Shown piece by piece: positions 50,723-59,929 of a stretch of DNA of 64,000 nt. Below the pieces are notes generated by a model. The model ran no database searches. It had not been told where the DNA came from and saw only the letters and a list, made by a program, of their open reading frames with translations. Source of the DNA: Pseudomonas simiae (GTDB taxonomy: Bacteria; Pseudomonadota; Gammaproteobacteria; Pseudomonadales; Pseudomonadaceae); contig NZ_FOKB01000001.1 of assembly GCF_900111895.1 (NCBI RefSeq), positions 124,001 through 188,000 of the forward strand, in the 5' to 3' direction. The position numbers were made by a program, and so were the translations under genes. Positions within the stretch are counted from its first letter, which is position 1. The number at the start of each line of letters is the position of its first letter.

Positions 50723-53122
50723 ATGCCGTTGCAAGCCGTCCGCCCGAAAATCCTAGGCTTTATCAGTGAGCAGGCGTCGGCTTGGCTGGTGGCAATAGTG
50801 GTGTTACTGGCAGGGTTTACCTTGACGGCGATTGTCGCCTGGGCAGCTTCCGACCTCTATCAGCAGCAGGTGCGCCAGCGCTTTCAGTTGCTGGTCAATG
50901 AGCGCTACACCCGCCTGCAGGAACGTTTCGAAGACCAGGAGCAACGGCTGAACAGCCTGCGGCGCTTCTTCGTCAACTCCGACACTGTGTCCCGCGAAGA
51001 ATTCGACGGGTTTGCCCAGCCCCTGTTGCTGCGTGCCCGCGCTTACTCCTGGGCGCCACGGGTGTATCGCGAACAGCGCAGCCAGTTCGAGCAAGACGTA
51101 TCCAGCCAGCTCGGCACACCCTTTGTCATCCGTGAGTTGAATTCGGCCGGTGAGCTGGCCCCAGCGCCCGAGCGCGACGAATACGTACCGGTGTTGTACA
51201 GCCAGACTCAAAGCTTGTTGGGCGCGCCCTTCGGCTTTGATCTTCTGGCCCAGCCCCTGCGGCGTTCAACCCTTGAGCGTGCACAAAAGACCGGCAGGCT
51301 GGCGGTGTCCCAGCCCATGCAATTGGTGGGGGTGGAGCCGGTCTATGCCACTGGGGTTTTACTGGTGGCGCCGGTCAGCCACCTGGGCACTTCTGATCAG
51401 TCCCAGCACGAGCCCTTTGGTTATGTGATGGCCGTGATCAGCATACGCCAGCTGGTGGCCGACGGTTTGCCCAAGCCGGACCGGGACAACCTGGTGATGC
51501 AGATCATCGACACGTCCGACCTGCAGAAGCGCGTGCTCTTCGAGTCCAGCAATGTGGTGGGCGACAGCGACCTTGTCGGCGCACGTCGTCTGACGCTGGG
51601 TGACCACGTGTATGCCTTGAATCTGCGCCCGAGCCAGGTATTCGACCATGCCAACCACTCCTCGCTGAACACGATCCTGTTCATGGGCGGCCTGCTGAGC
51701 CTGCTCCTCAGTGCTTTGCTCTATGTGCTGGTGAGCCAGCGTCAGCGCGCATTGAAGCTGGTGGAGCAGCGCACTGCCCAGTTGCGCCTGCGCGAGCAGG
51801 AGTTGCGCGGCGCCCATGGCCAATTGCGCAGCGTGCTGAATGCCGCGACCCAGGTGGCGATCATTGCCACCGACCTGCGCGGCGTCATCAATACCTTCAA
51901 CGCCGGTGCCGAGCAGATGCTGGGCTTCAAGGCCGAGCAAGTGGTGGGCACGCACACCCTGGAAAGCCTGCACGTGGCGGCGGAGCTGGAAGCGCGCTCG
52001 GCGAGCCTGAGTATGGCGTTGGGCAAGCGCATCCCGGCGAGCCAAGCCATGCTGGTGGAAAGCCCTGACAACCTGCATGAAGCCCACGAGTGGACCCTGA
52101 TCCGCGAAGATGGCAGCCAGTTGACCGTCAATATGCTGGCCACGGTGTTGCTGGACGACCATGGTTTATGGATCGGCCACCTGGCGATTTACCTGGACAT
52201 CACCGAACAGAAACGTGCCTACGAGGCATTGGCGGCCCGCGACCGCCTGCTCAAAAAACTCAGCGCCCATGTGCCCGGAGGGATCTTCCAGTTCACCCTG
52301 GAACCCCAGGACAACTGGAAATTCATCTATGCCAGCGACGGCATGCGCGACATCTATGAAATCGAACCCAATATATTGCAGCAGGATGCGAAGCGGGTCT
52401 TCGAGCGTATCCACCCGTTGGATGCGGAGCGGGTGCGTGCTTCGATTCGCTTGTCAGCGTTGCAGTTGAGCCATTGGCGCGAGGAATACCGCGTGGTGTT
52501 GCCGCAACGGGGCCTGCGTTGGATTCGGGGTGAAGCGACTCCGGAAGAGTTACCAGCAGGCGGTACGTTGTGGCATGGGTACGTGTCGGATATTTCCGAT
52601 CTTAAGCGGGTGGAAGAAGAACTGCGTGCGCTCTCCATCACCGACTCCCTGACCGGAATCCATAACCGACGCTATTTCCAGGATCGTCTCAAGGCGGAGA
52701 TGGTGAGGCTCAACCGCACTTCGGGAAACTTGTCGGTGATCATGCTTGATATCGATCACTTCAAACGCATCAACGACCAGCACGGGCACGCCGTCGGCGA
52801 TGGCGTATTGCAGGAACTGTGCAGGCGCATCAGCCAGCGCCTGCGCCGCACCGACGTGTTCTGTCGCCTGGGCGGCGAGGAATTCATGGTGCTGTGCCCG
52901 CACACCGATGGCGAACAGGCCTACAGCCTGGCCATGGAATTATGGGCGTCGCTGCGCGGTGCGCCGATGGACCCAGTCGGTATCGTCACTGCCAGCTTTG
53001 GCGTGGCCAGTTGGCGGGTCGATGAAGGCATCGACGGGCTGCTGTTGCGCGCCGACTCGGCCGTGTACGTGGCCAAGCAGGCGGGCAGGGACCGGGTGGA
53101 AGCCGAGCGCTTGCGTGCTTGA
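50723..53122 (+). CDS. Membrane diguanylate cyclase with CHASE, two PAS and GGDEF domains
   Basis: The 799-residue protein makes cyclic di-GMP. It starts with a membrane helix (about 15-40), a periplasmic CHASE sensor (about 70-270), a second helix near 310, two PAS domains (about 365-500 and 510-635) and a C-terminal GGDEF domain. The active site is GGEEF, with an RxxD inhibitory site (RRTD) five residues before it, so the enzyme is probably active and feedback-controlled. There is no EAL domain. The start is either ATG at 50723 or GTG at 50714; both have weak Shine-Dalgarno. It stands alone between REP pairs. The ligand of the CHASE domain is unknown. Confidence 0.91.
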   Translation: MPLQAVRPKILGFISEQASAWLVAIVVLLAGFTLTAIVAWAASDLYQQQVRQRFQLLVNERYTRLQERFEDQEQRLNSLRRFFVNSDTVSREEFDGFAQPLLLRARAYSWAPRVYREQRSQFEQDVSSQLGTPFVIRELNSAGELAPAPERDEYVPVLYSQTQSLLGAPFGFDLLAQPLRRSTLERAQKTGRLAVSQPMQLVGVEPVYATGVLLVAPVSHLGTSDQSQHEPFGYVMAVISIRQLVADGLPKPDRDNLVMQIIDTSDLQKRVLFESSNVVGDSDLVGARRLTLGDHVYALNLRPSQVFDHANHSSLNTILFMGGLLSLLLSALLYVLVSQRQRALKLVEQRTAQLRLREQELRGAHGQLRSVLNAATQVAIIATDLRGVINTFNAGAEQMLGFKAEQVVGTHTLESLHVAAELEARSASLSMALGKRIPASQAMLVESPDNLHEAHEWTLIREDGSQLTVNMLATVLLDDHGLWIGHLAIYLDITEQKRAYEALAARDRLLKKLSAHVPGGIFQFTLEPQDNWKFIYASDGMRDIYEIEPNILQQDAKRVFERIHPLDAERVRASIRLSALQLSHWREEYRVVLPQRGLRWIRGEATPEELPAGGTLWHGYVSDISDLKRVEEELRALSITDSLTGIHNRRYFQDRLKAEMVRLNRTSGNLSVIMLDIDHFKRINDQHGHAVGDGVLQELCRRISQRLRRTDVFCRLGGEEFMVLCPHTDGEQAYSLAMELWASLRGAPMDPVGIVTASFGVASWRVDEGIDGLLLRADSAVYVAKQAGRDRVEAERLRA

Positions 53123-53137
53123 GACCGCCGCAGGCCA

Positions 53138-53228
53138 ATGTGGGAGCGGGCTTGCTCGCGAATGCGGTAGACCAGCCACTCCATTTGGCGACTGATACGC
53201 CGCATTCGCGAGCAAGCCCGCTCCCACA
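53138..53228. repeat. REP pair (REPIN), GCGGGCTTGCTCGCGA family
   Basis: Two facing copies with the same core, and extended pairing of ATGCGG with CCGCAT, lie between the convergent diguanylate cyclase gene and dacB. Confidence 0.92.
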
Positions 53229-53247
53229 GGGGGACTGCGTTACCGTC

Positions 53248-54708
53248 TTAAAGGACGGGAGCGGCCGCCACTGCCTTAGGCTGGCGATACAAATCCAGCA
53301 GCACCTGATCCAGCACCGACGAAGCGCCCCATGGCTTTGGATCGTTGAGGATCGCCACCACGGCCCAGGTATTGCCATTGTTGTCACGGCTGAACCCGGC
53401 GATGGCACGTACGGTGTTCAACGTACCTGTTTTGACGTGGGCTTCGCCGCGCATGGCGGTGGTTTTCAGGCGTTTGCGCATGGTGCCGTCGGTGCCGGTG
53501 ATCGGCATCGAGCTGATGTATTCCGCGGCGTAAGGGCTTTTCCACGCGGCTTGCAGCATGGTCGCCATTTCGCGGGCGCTGACGCGTTCGGCACGGGACA
53601 GGCCGGAACCGTTCTCCATCACCAGGTGCGGCGCGGTGATGCCTTTCTTCGCCAGCCACTGGCGCACGACGCGTTGTGCAGCCTTGGCGTCGTCGCCATC
53701 GGCATCGTTGCGGAACTGCGCACCCAGGCTCAGGAACAACTGCTGGGCCATGGTGTTGTTACTGTATTTATTGATGTCGCGGATGATTTCAGCCAGGTCC
53801 GGCGAGAACGCCCGGGCCAGCACCTTGGCATCCTTGGGCACTGGCGCCTGGATATCCCGGCCCTGGATGGTGCCGCCCAGTTCCTTCCAGATCGCGCGCA
53901 CGGCGCCAGCGGTGTAGGTGGCGTGGTCCAGCAACGACAGGTAGGTCTGCGAACTGCAGCCATCGGCCAATTGGCCGCTGACCGTGACCGTCACGCTGCC
54001 ATCGGCGGCGGTGACCGGGTTGTAGCGCACGTCGCCGGTGCACTGCTTGGCGTTGGAGACCTTGACCTGGTTGTCGATGCGGATGCTGGCAATCGGCGGC
54101 TCGACCGACACCAGCACCCGGCCGGAATCATTGCGGGTCACAAAACGCAGGGCTTTGAGGTTGACCAGCAGCGCGTCCGGCTTGACCAGGAACGGTTTGT
54201 TCTCATCGTTGCCGTCGTCATTGAATTCCGGCAACAGCGGCTGGTTGAAGAAACTGCGGTCCAGCACCAGGTCGCCGGTAACTTGCTGCACGCCGTTGGC
54301 GCGCAGGTCGCGCATCAGCAGCCAGAGTTTTTCCATGTTCAGCTTGGGGTCGCCGCCGCCCTTGAGGTACAGGTTGCCGTGCAGCACGCCACCGCTGAGG
54401 GTGCCGTCGGTATAGAACTCGGTTTTCCACTGGTGGTTGGGGCCGAGCATTTCCAGGGCCGCGTAGGTGGTGACCAGCTTCATGGTAGAGGCGGGGTTCA
54501 CCGAGACGTCGGCATTGAAGACGGTAGGCGTACCCGGGCCGTTCAGGGGGATCATCACCAGGGACAGCGCTGTGTTTTGCATTTTGGCTTTGGTCAGCGC
54601 CTGTTGAACACTCGGCGGCAGGGTGGTGTTGACGGGGGCAGCGGAGACGGAAAAGGCCACTGGCAGAATAAGGCCGGCAAAAAAGATTGAACGCAACGAT
54701 TTGATCAT
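53248..54708 (-). CDS. dacB: Penicillin-binding protein 4 (D-Ala-D-Ala carboxypeptidase/endopeptidase)
   Basis: The 486-residue periplasmic enzyme has a signal peptide (1-24, ending SAA) and class C low-molecular-weight PBP motifs: Ser74-T-M-Lys77 at the active site, YSNN for the SxN motif and HVKTGTL for KTG. The large insertion between the first two motifs is usual for PBP4. It trims and cuts cross-links in peptidoglycan; in Pseudomonas its loss triggers AmpC induction. The chosen ATG at 54708 (MIKSLRSIFF) gives a normal signal peptide. It stands alone. Confidence 0.93.
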   Translation of the reverse strand: MIKSLRSIFFAGLILPVAFSVSAAPVNTTLPPSVQQALTKAKMQNTALSLVMIPLNGPGTPTVFNADVSVNPASTMKLVTTYAALEMLGPNHQWKTEFYTDGTLSGGVLHGNLYLKGGGDPKLNMEKLWLLMRDLRANGVQQVTGDLVLDRSFFNQPLLPEFNDDGNDENKPFLVKPDALLVNLKALRFVTRNDSGRVLVSVEPPIASIRIDNQVKVSNAKQCTGDVRYNPVTAADGSVTVTVSGQLADGCSSQTYLSLLDHATYTAGAVRAIWKELGGTIQGRDIQAPVPKDAKVLARAFSPDLAEIIRDINKYSNNTMAQQLFLSLGAQFRNDADGDDAKAAQRVVRQWLAKKGITAPHLVMENGSGLSRAERVSAREMATMLQAAWKSPYAAEYISSMPITGTDGTMRKRLKTTAMRGEAHVKTGTLNTVRAIAGFSRDNNGNTWAVVAILNDPKPWGASSVLDQVLLDLYRQPKAVAAAPVL

Positions 54709-54946
54709 AAGAAGTAAAACCCTACTGCTGAGGAGGGTGAAAAAGTTGAGGGGGAAATAAGAAAAATCCCTCAATGGTCATGAAAGTGTCGGCATTATGC
54801 CCCAAGGTAGAGTCACTTGTAGCTGAACCATAGCGGGTATTCGGCGTTTTTTTTACAGGCATTGTGCCGCCTGTCCCAGAGAGTCGGGCAATCGTCGCCT
54901 TAAACTGCTAAAGTGCCGCCCGTTATTACTTATGAGGATTGTTCCA

Positions 54947-55291
54947 ATGGCGACTAACCGTTCCCAGCGTCTGCGCAAAAAACTGTGCGTTGATGAATTT
55001 CAAGAGCTGGGTTTCGAACTGAACCTGGACTTCAAAGAAGGCCTGAGTGAAGAAGCTATCGACGCTTTCCTCGAAGCATTCATCAAAGAAGCCATGGAAG
55101 CCAACGGCCTGGGCTATGTTGGCGGTGATGACTACGGTCTGGTCTGCCTGCAGAAGCGTGGCTCGGTCTCCGAAGAGCAACGTGCTGCTGTTGAAGCCTG
55201 GCTGAAAACCCGTTCCGAGCTGACCAAGGCTGAAGTCAGCCCGCTGCTGGACGTGTGGTATCCGGAAAAGCCGATCAACGCGGCTAAGTGA
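54947..55291 (+). CDS. yggL: YggL-family protein (DUF469), 50S ribosomal-subunit binding
   Basis: The 114-residue protein begins MATNRSQRLRKKLCVDEFQELGF and includes FIKEAMEANGLGYVGG, the conserved DUF469/YggL core. E. coli YggL is known to bind the 50S subunit; function is not well known. GAGG lies before the ATG at 54947; the upstream frame would add five residues. It is followed by a strong terminator. Confidence 0.9.
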   Translation: MATNRSQRLRKKLCVDEFQELGFELNLDFKEGLSEEAIDAFLEAFIKEAMEANGLGYVGGDDYGLVCLQKRGSVSEEQRAAVEAWLKTRSELTKAEVSPLLDVWYPEKPINAAK

Positions 55292-55299
55292 TACTAAAT

Positions 55300-55330
55300 A
55301 AAACGGCGACCTGAGGGTCGCCGTTTTTTT
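55300..55330 (+). terminator. Bidirectional intrinsic terminator between yggL and benE
   Basis: AAAACGGCGACC, a three-base loop, and GGTCGCCGTTTTTTT form a perfect stem flanked by A and T runs. It lies at the ends of the convergent yggL and benE genes and overlaps the last codon of benE by two bases. Confidence 0.92.
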
Positions 55331-56519
55331 ATGCCTTGCGCCAATTCAGAATCAGCAGCGTCAACACCCCCGCCACAATCCCCCAGAACGCCGACCCGAT
55401 GGAAAACAGTGTCAAGCCAGACGCCGTGACCATAAAGGTGATCAGCGCCGCTTCCCGTTCCTTCGGCTCATTCATGGCGATGCTCAGCCCATTGATGATC
55501 GAGCCAAACAACGCCAGGGCCGCAATCGACAGCACCAGCTCCTTGGGCAAGGCTGCGAACAACGCCGCCAAGGTCGCGCCGAACACCCCGGCAATCCCGT
55601 AGAACACCCCACACCACACCGCTGCTGTGTAGCGCTTGTTACGGTCTTCATGGGCATGCGGCCCGGTGCAGATGGCCGCACTGATCGCTGCCAGGTTGAT
55701 GCCGTGGGAGCCGAACGGCGCCAGCACCAGGGACGCCAGGCCGGTGGCGGTGATCAAGGGGGAGGCGGGCACGTTGTAACCGTCGGCCCTGAGCACGGCG
55801 ACGCCGGGCATGTTCTGCGAGGTCATCGCGACCACGAACAGCGGAATGCCGATGCTGATGGTCGCCGCCAACGAGAAGTGCGGCGTTGTCCACACGGGCG
55901 TTGCGACTTCCAGGTGAAAACCGCTGAAGTCCAGCAGCCCCATCAACCCCGACAATGCGGTGCCGATCAGCAGCGCGGCCAGCACCGCATAACGCGGCGA
56001 CAGGCGCTTGATCACCAGGTACGTGAAGAACATCCCCAGCACCAGCCCGGTTCGATGCTGCGCGGCGACGAAGATTTCGCTGCCGATCTTGAACAGAATC
56101 CCTGCCAGCAAGGCGGCCGCCAACGATGCCGGGATGCGCTTGACCAATTTTTCAAAGCTGCCGGTCATCCCGCAAATCGTCACCAGTACGGCGCAGGTGA
56201 TATAGGCACCGATGGCCTCGCCATAACTCACACCGCCCAGGCTGGTGATCAGCAGCGCGGCACCCGGTGTCGACCAGGCAATGGTGATAGGGGTGCGATA
56301 GCGTAGCGACAGGCCGATGCTGCACACTGCCATGCCGATGGAAATCGCCCAGATCCATGACGAAATCTGCGCCGTGGTCAAACCGGCGGCTTGCCCGGCC
56401 TGGAACATCAGGACCAGGGAGCTGGTGTAGCCGGTCATCATGGCGATGAAGCCAGCGACAACGGCCGACGCAGACGTGTCGGCCAGCGGGCGCAAAGGCG
56501 CTTGGGTGGCGTCGTTCAT
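55329..56519 (-). CDS. benE: BenE-family benzoate/H+ symporter
   Basis: The 396-residue inner-membrane protein has eleven or twelve hydrophobic segments and matches BenE. SLRYRTPITIAWSTPGAALL and SYGEAIGAY are present near residues 73-105, and GTLAALFAALPKEL follows in the C-terminal half. The family imports benzoate, though benzoate degradation genes are absent here. It stands divergent from a GntR regulator that, with guaD and xdhCBA beyond it, belongs to purine catabolism. In P. aeruginosa a purine permease holds this spot, so the true cargo may differ from benzoate. Confidence 0.88.
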   Translation of the reverse strand: MNDATQAPLRPLADTSASAVVAGFIAMMTGYTSSLVLMFQAGQAAGLTTAQISSWIWAISIGMAVCSIGLSLRYRTPITIAWSTPGAALLITSLGGVSYGEAIGAYITCAVLVTICGMTGSFEKLVKRIPASLAAALLAGILFKIGSEIFVAAQHRTGLVLGMFFTYLVIKRLSPRYAVLAALLIGTALSGLMGLLDFSGFHLEVATPVWTTPHFSLAATISIGIPLFVVAMTSQNMPGVAVLRADGYNVPASPLITATGLASLVLAPFGSHGINLAAISAAICTGPHAHEDRNKRYTAAVWCGVFYGIAGVFGATLAALFAALPKELVLSIAALALFGSIINGLSIAMNEPKEREAALITFMVTASGLTLFSIGSAFWGIVAGVLTLLILNWRKA

Positions 56520-56647
56520 GAAGAGGTGTTCCTTTTACCTGGGTTTTAGCCGGTGACGGCGCGGATTCAAGCCTAAACTCAAACGTAATGACTCATTGCA
56601 ATACAGCCGACGGCGCAAACAGCCGTACAGTGTGTTGGCGCACTGGG

Positions 56648-56657
56648 TTGTGTACAA
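56648..56657. promoter_or_regulatory. Palindrome-like TTGTGTACAA, candidate GntR operator
   Basis: This near-palindrome lies 88 bases before the GntR gene in the shared upstream region with benE. It differs by one base from the TTGTATACAA upstream of the NCS1 permease at 5089. It is the likely binding site of the regulator encoded beside it, inferred only. Confidence 0.5.
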
Positions 56658-56745
56658 TGTGCCCTGTTTTTAGGTGATACTTGCCAGCGACCCGCTGTTG
56701 CCGTATTACCGTTAATTCGCCGCCGTTCTCCAAACCCGAGTGCCC

Positions 56746-57510
56746 ATGAACGAACAGTTGCAACCTCTCAAGAAACAACCGCGAGCCGGCAAGGCCGGTC
56801 GCAGCGGAACCCAGGACGATATCGTCTACGCGCATATCTTCGAAGCGATCCTCGAACAACGCCTGGCACCCGGTACCAAATTGAGTGAAGAGGCACTGGG
56901 CGAAATCTTCGGCGTCAGCCGCACCATCATCCGCCGCGCCCTGTCGCGCCTGGCCCATGAAGGTGTGGTGCTGCTGCGGCCCAATCGCGGCGCGGTCGTG
57001 GCCAGCCCGAGCGTCGAGGAAGCACGCCAGGTATTTCTCGCGCGGCGTCTGGTGGAGCGGGCAATTACCGAGTTGGCAGTCCAGCACGCCACGGCCGAAC
57101 AATTGGCCGAGTTGCGTCAGATGGTCAACGACGAGCGCGACAGCTTTTCCCGTGGCGACCGCGGCGCGGGTATCCGCCTCTCCGGTGAATTCCACCTCAA
57201 GCTGGCCGAAGCGGCGAAGAACGCGCCGCTGATCAGTTTCCAGCGTAGCCTGGTGTCCCAGACTTCATTGATCATCGCCCAGTACGAAAGCGGCAACCGC
57301 TCGCACTGTTCCTACGATGAGCACACCCAGTTGATCGACGCGATCGAAGCACGGGACGCGGCGTTGGCGGTGAACTTGATGATGCATCACATGGATCATA
57401 TCGACAGCAAGCTCAACCTCGACGAAGAGAGCGCGTCGGATGATCTGCATGCGGTGTTCTCGCACCTGTTGCAGACCAAGAAGCCGGGGCGCTCCTCGGT
57501 AAAACTGTAG
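56746..57510 (+). CDS. GntR-family (FCD) regulator of the purine-catabolism locus
   Basis: The 254-residue protein has a GntR winged helix at about residues 25-95 (AILEQRLAPGTKLSEEALGEIFGVSRTIIRRALSRLAHEG) and a C-terminal FCD domain (EFHLKLAEAAKN and CSYDEHTQLIDAI). It corresponds in position to the GntR gene beside guaD-xdhCBA in other Pseudomonas. The start is ATG at 56746 (MNEQLQPLKK); a GTG at 56740 is possible. The lysine-rich, basic N-terminal tail before the helix-turn-helix is common in this subgroup. It probably represses purine use genes and responds to xanthine, urate or a breakdown product. Confidence 0.9.
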   Translation: MNEQLQPLKKQPRAGKAGRSGTQDDIVYAHIFEAILEQRLAPGTKLSEEALGEIFGVSRTIIRRALSRLAHEGVVLLRPNRGAVVASPSVEEARQVFLARRLVERAITELAVQHATAEQLAELRQMVNDERDSFSRGDRGAGIRLSGEFHLKLAEAAKNAPLISFQRSLVSQTSLIIAQYESGNRSHCSYDEHTQLIDAIEARDAALAVNLMMHHMDHIDSKLNLDEESASDDLHAVFSHLLQTKKPGRSSVKL

Positions 57511-57535
57511 TTACCCTGGTTCACCTGGGACTAAA

Positions 57536-57630
57536 AATGTGGGAGCGGGCTTGCTCGCGAATGCTGAGTGTCAGTCACCCGATGTATTGACTGATCCAGC
57601 GCATTCGCGAGCAAGCCCGCTCCCACATTT
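57536..57630. repeat. REP pair (REPIN), GCGGGCTTGCTCGCGA family
   Basis: Two facing copies with the standard core and ATGC/GCAT extension enclose about 40 bases, between the convergent GntR and guaD genes. Confidence 0.92.
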
Positions 57631-57649
57631 GGTTCCGGCGTGCTTCAGA

Positions 57650-58954
<1,305 letters not shown>

Positions 58955-58966
58955 GGCGATCTCAAT

Positions 58967-59806
58967 TCAAATGGCTTGGCTGCGGCGTGAAGCCGGCAGC
59001 AGTTTGGCAATAGGTTCGGCGCTGGCGGTGTGCTGGCCGAAATTGGCGTTATAGGTGGCGATGATTTCGCCGGCGATGGAGATGGCGATTTCCACCGGCA
59101 ACTTGCCCTTCACCTCGGTGAGGCCCATGGGGCAGCGCATGCGTTGCAAGTGCGCGGTGTCGAAGCCGCGATCTCGCAGGCGGTGTTCGAACTTGACGCG
59201 TTTGGTCTTCGAACCGATCAGGCCAAAGTAGGCAAAGTCATTGCGTTTGAGCAGGGCGGCGGTGAGTTCCAAGTCCAGCGCATGATTGTGGGTCATGACG
59301 ATGCAGTAACTGCCCACTGGCAGGTCAGCAATTTCGTCGACCGGCTCTTCGCTGACGATTTTACGCACGCCCTGGGGTATATGTGCCGGAAACTCCTGGT
59401 CACGGGAATCGATCCAGCGCACCCGGCACGGCAGGCTGGCCAGCAACGGCACCAGTGCACGGCCGACATGGCCAGCGCCAAATACCGCGATCTGCGCCTG
59501 CACCTGGCCCATGGGTTCGAAGAGCAGCACGGTCACGCCACCGCAGCACTGACCCAGGCTGGCGCCCAGGCTGAAGCGCTCCAGATGAGTGTTCTGCTGA
59601 CCGCGTACGAGCATGTCGCGGGCGATCTGCATTGCCTTGTATTCCAAGTGCCCGCCACCGATGGTGTCGAAACTCTGCGCGGCGCTGATCACCATTTTGG
59701 AACCGGCATTGCGTGGCGTGGAGCCGAGCTCTTCGATGATGGTTACCAGGACGCAGGGTTCGCCCCTGTTTTGCAGGTCGGCGAGGGCGCTGATCCAGTT
59801 GTTCAT
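58967..59806 (-). CDS. xdhC: Xanthine dehydrogenase accessory protein XdhC
   Basis: The 279-residue protein inserts the sulfurated molybdenum cofactor into xanthine dehydrogenase. Typical stretches are NRGEPCVLVTIIEELGSTPRNAGSKMV near the start, GQCCGGVTVLLFEP, and VFGAGHVGRALVPLLASLPCRV for a Rossmann-like segment. The start MNNWISALADLQNRG at 59806 follows AGGTAG; the longer frame runs into REP-like sequence. It lies between the xdhB end and guaD. Confidence 0.94.
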   Translation of the reverse strand: MNNWISALADLQNRGEPCVLVTIIEELGSTPRNAGSKMVISAAQSFDTIGGGHLEYKAMQIARDMLVRGQQNTHLERFSLGASLGQCCGGVTVLLFEPMGQVQAQIAVFGAGHVGRALVPLLASLPCRVRWIDSRDQEFPAHIPQGVRKIVSEEPVDEIADLPVGSYCIVMTHNHALDLELTAALLKRNDFAYFGLIGSKTKRVKFEHRLRDRGFDTAHLQRMRCPMGLTEVKGKLPVEIAISIAGEIIATYNANFGQHTASAEPIAKLLPASRRSQAI

Positions 59807-59842
59807 GTCTACCTCAACCTTTCTGTTGTCAGTTCGGCCGTC

Positions 59843-59918
59843 TTCGCAGGCACGCCAGCTCCCACATTTTATGGGGTTCACACATCAAAATGTGGGCGCC
59901 GGGCTTGCCCGCGATGGC
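59843..59918. repeat. Degenerate, outward-facing REP pair
   Basis: TCGCAGGCACGCCAGCTCCCACA on the left and TGTGGGCGCCGGGCTTGCCCGC on the right are arranged back to back in the xdhB-xdhC gap, the second instance of a REP inside an operon in this window. Confidence 0.7.
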
Positions 59919-59929
59919 AGCGCCTCGGT

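Noticed and set aside
861..57630. Regularly recurring short inverted repeats, considered as CRISPR-like arrays
   Set aside because: They are single dispersed REP pairs kilobases apart, not direct repeats with regular unique spacers; no cas gene is present.
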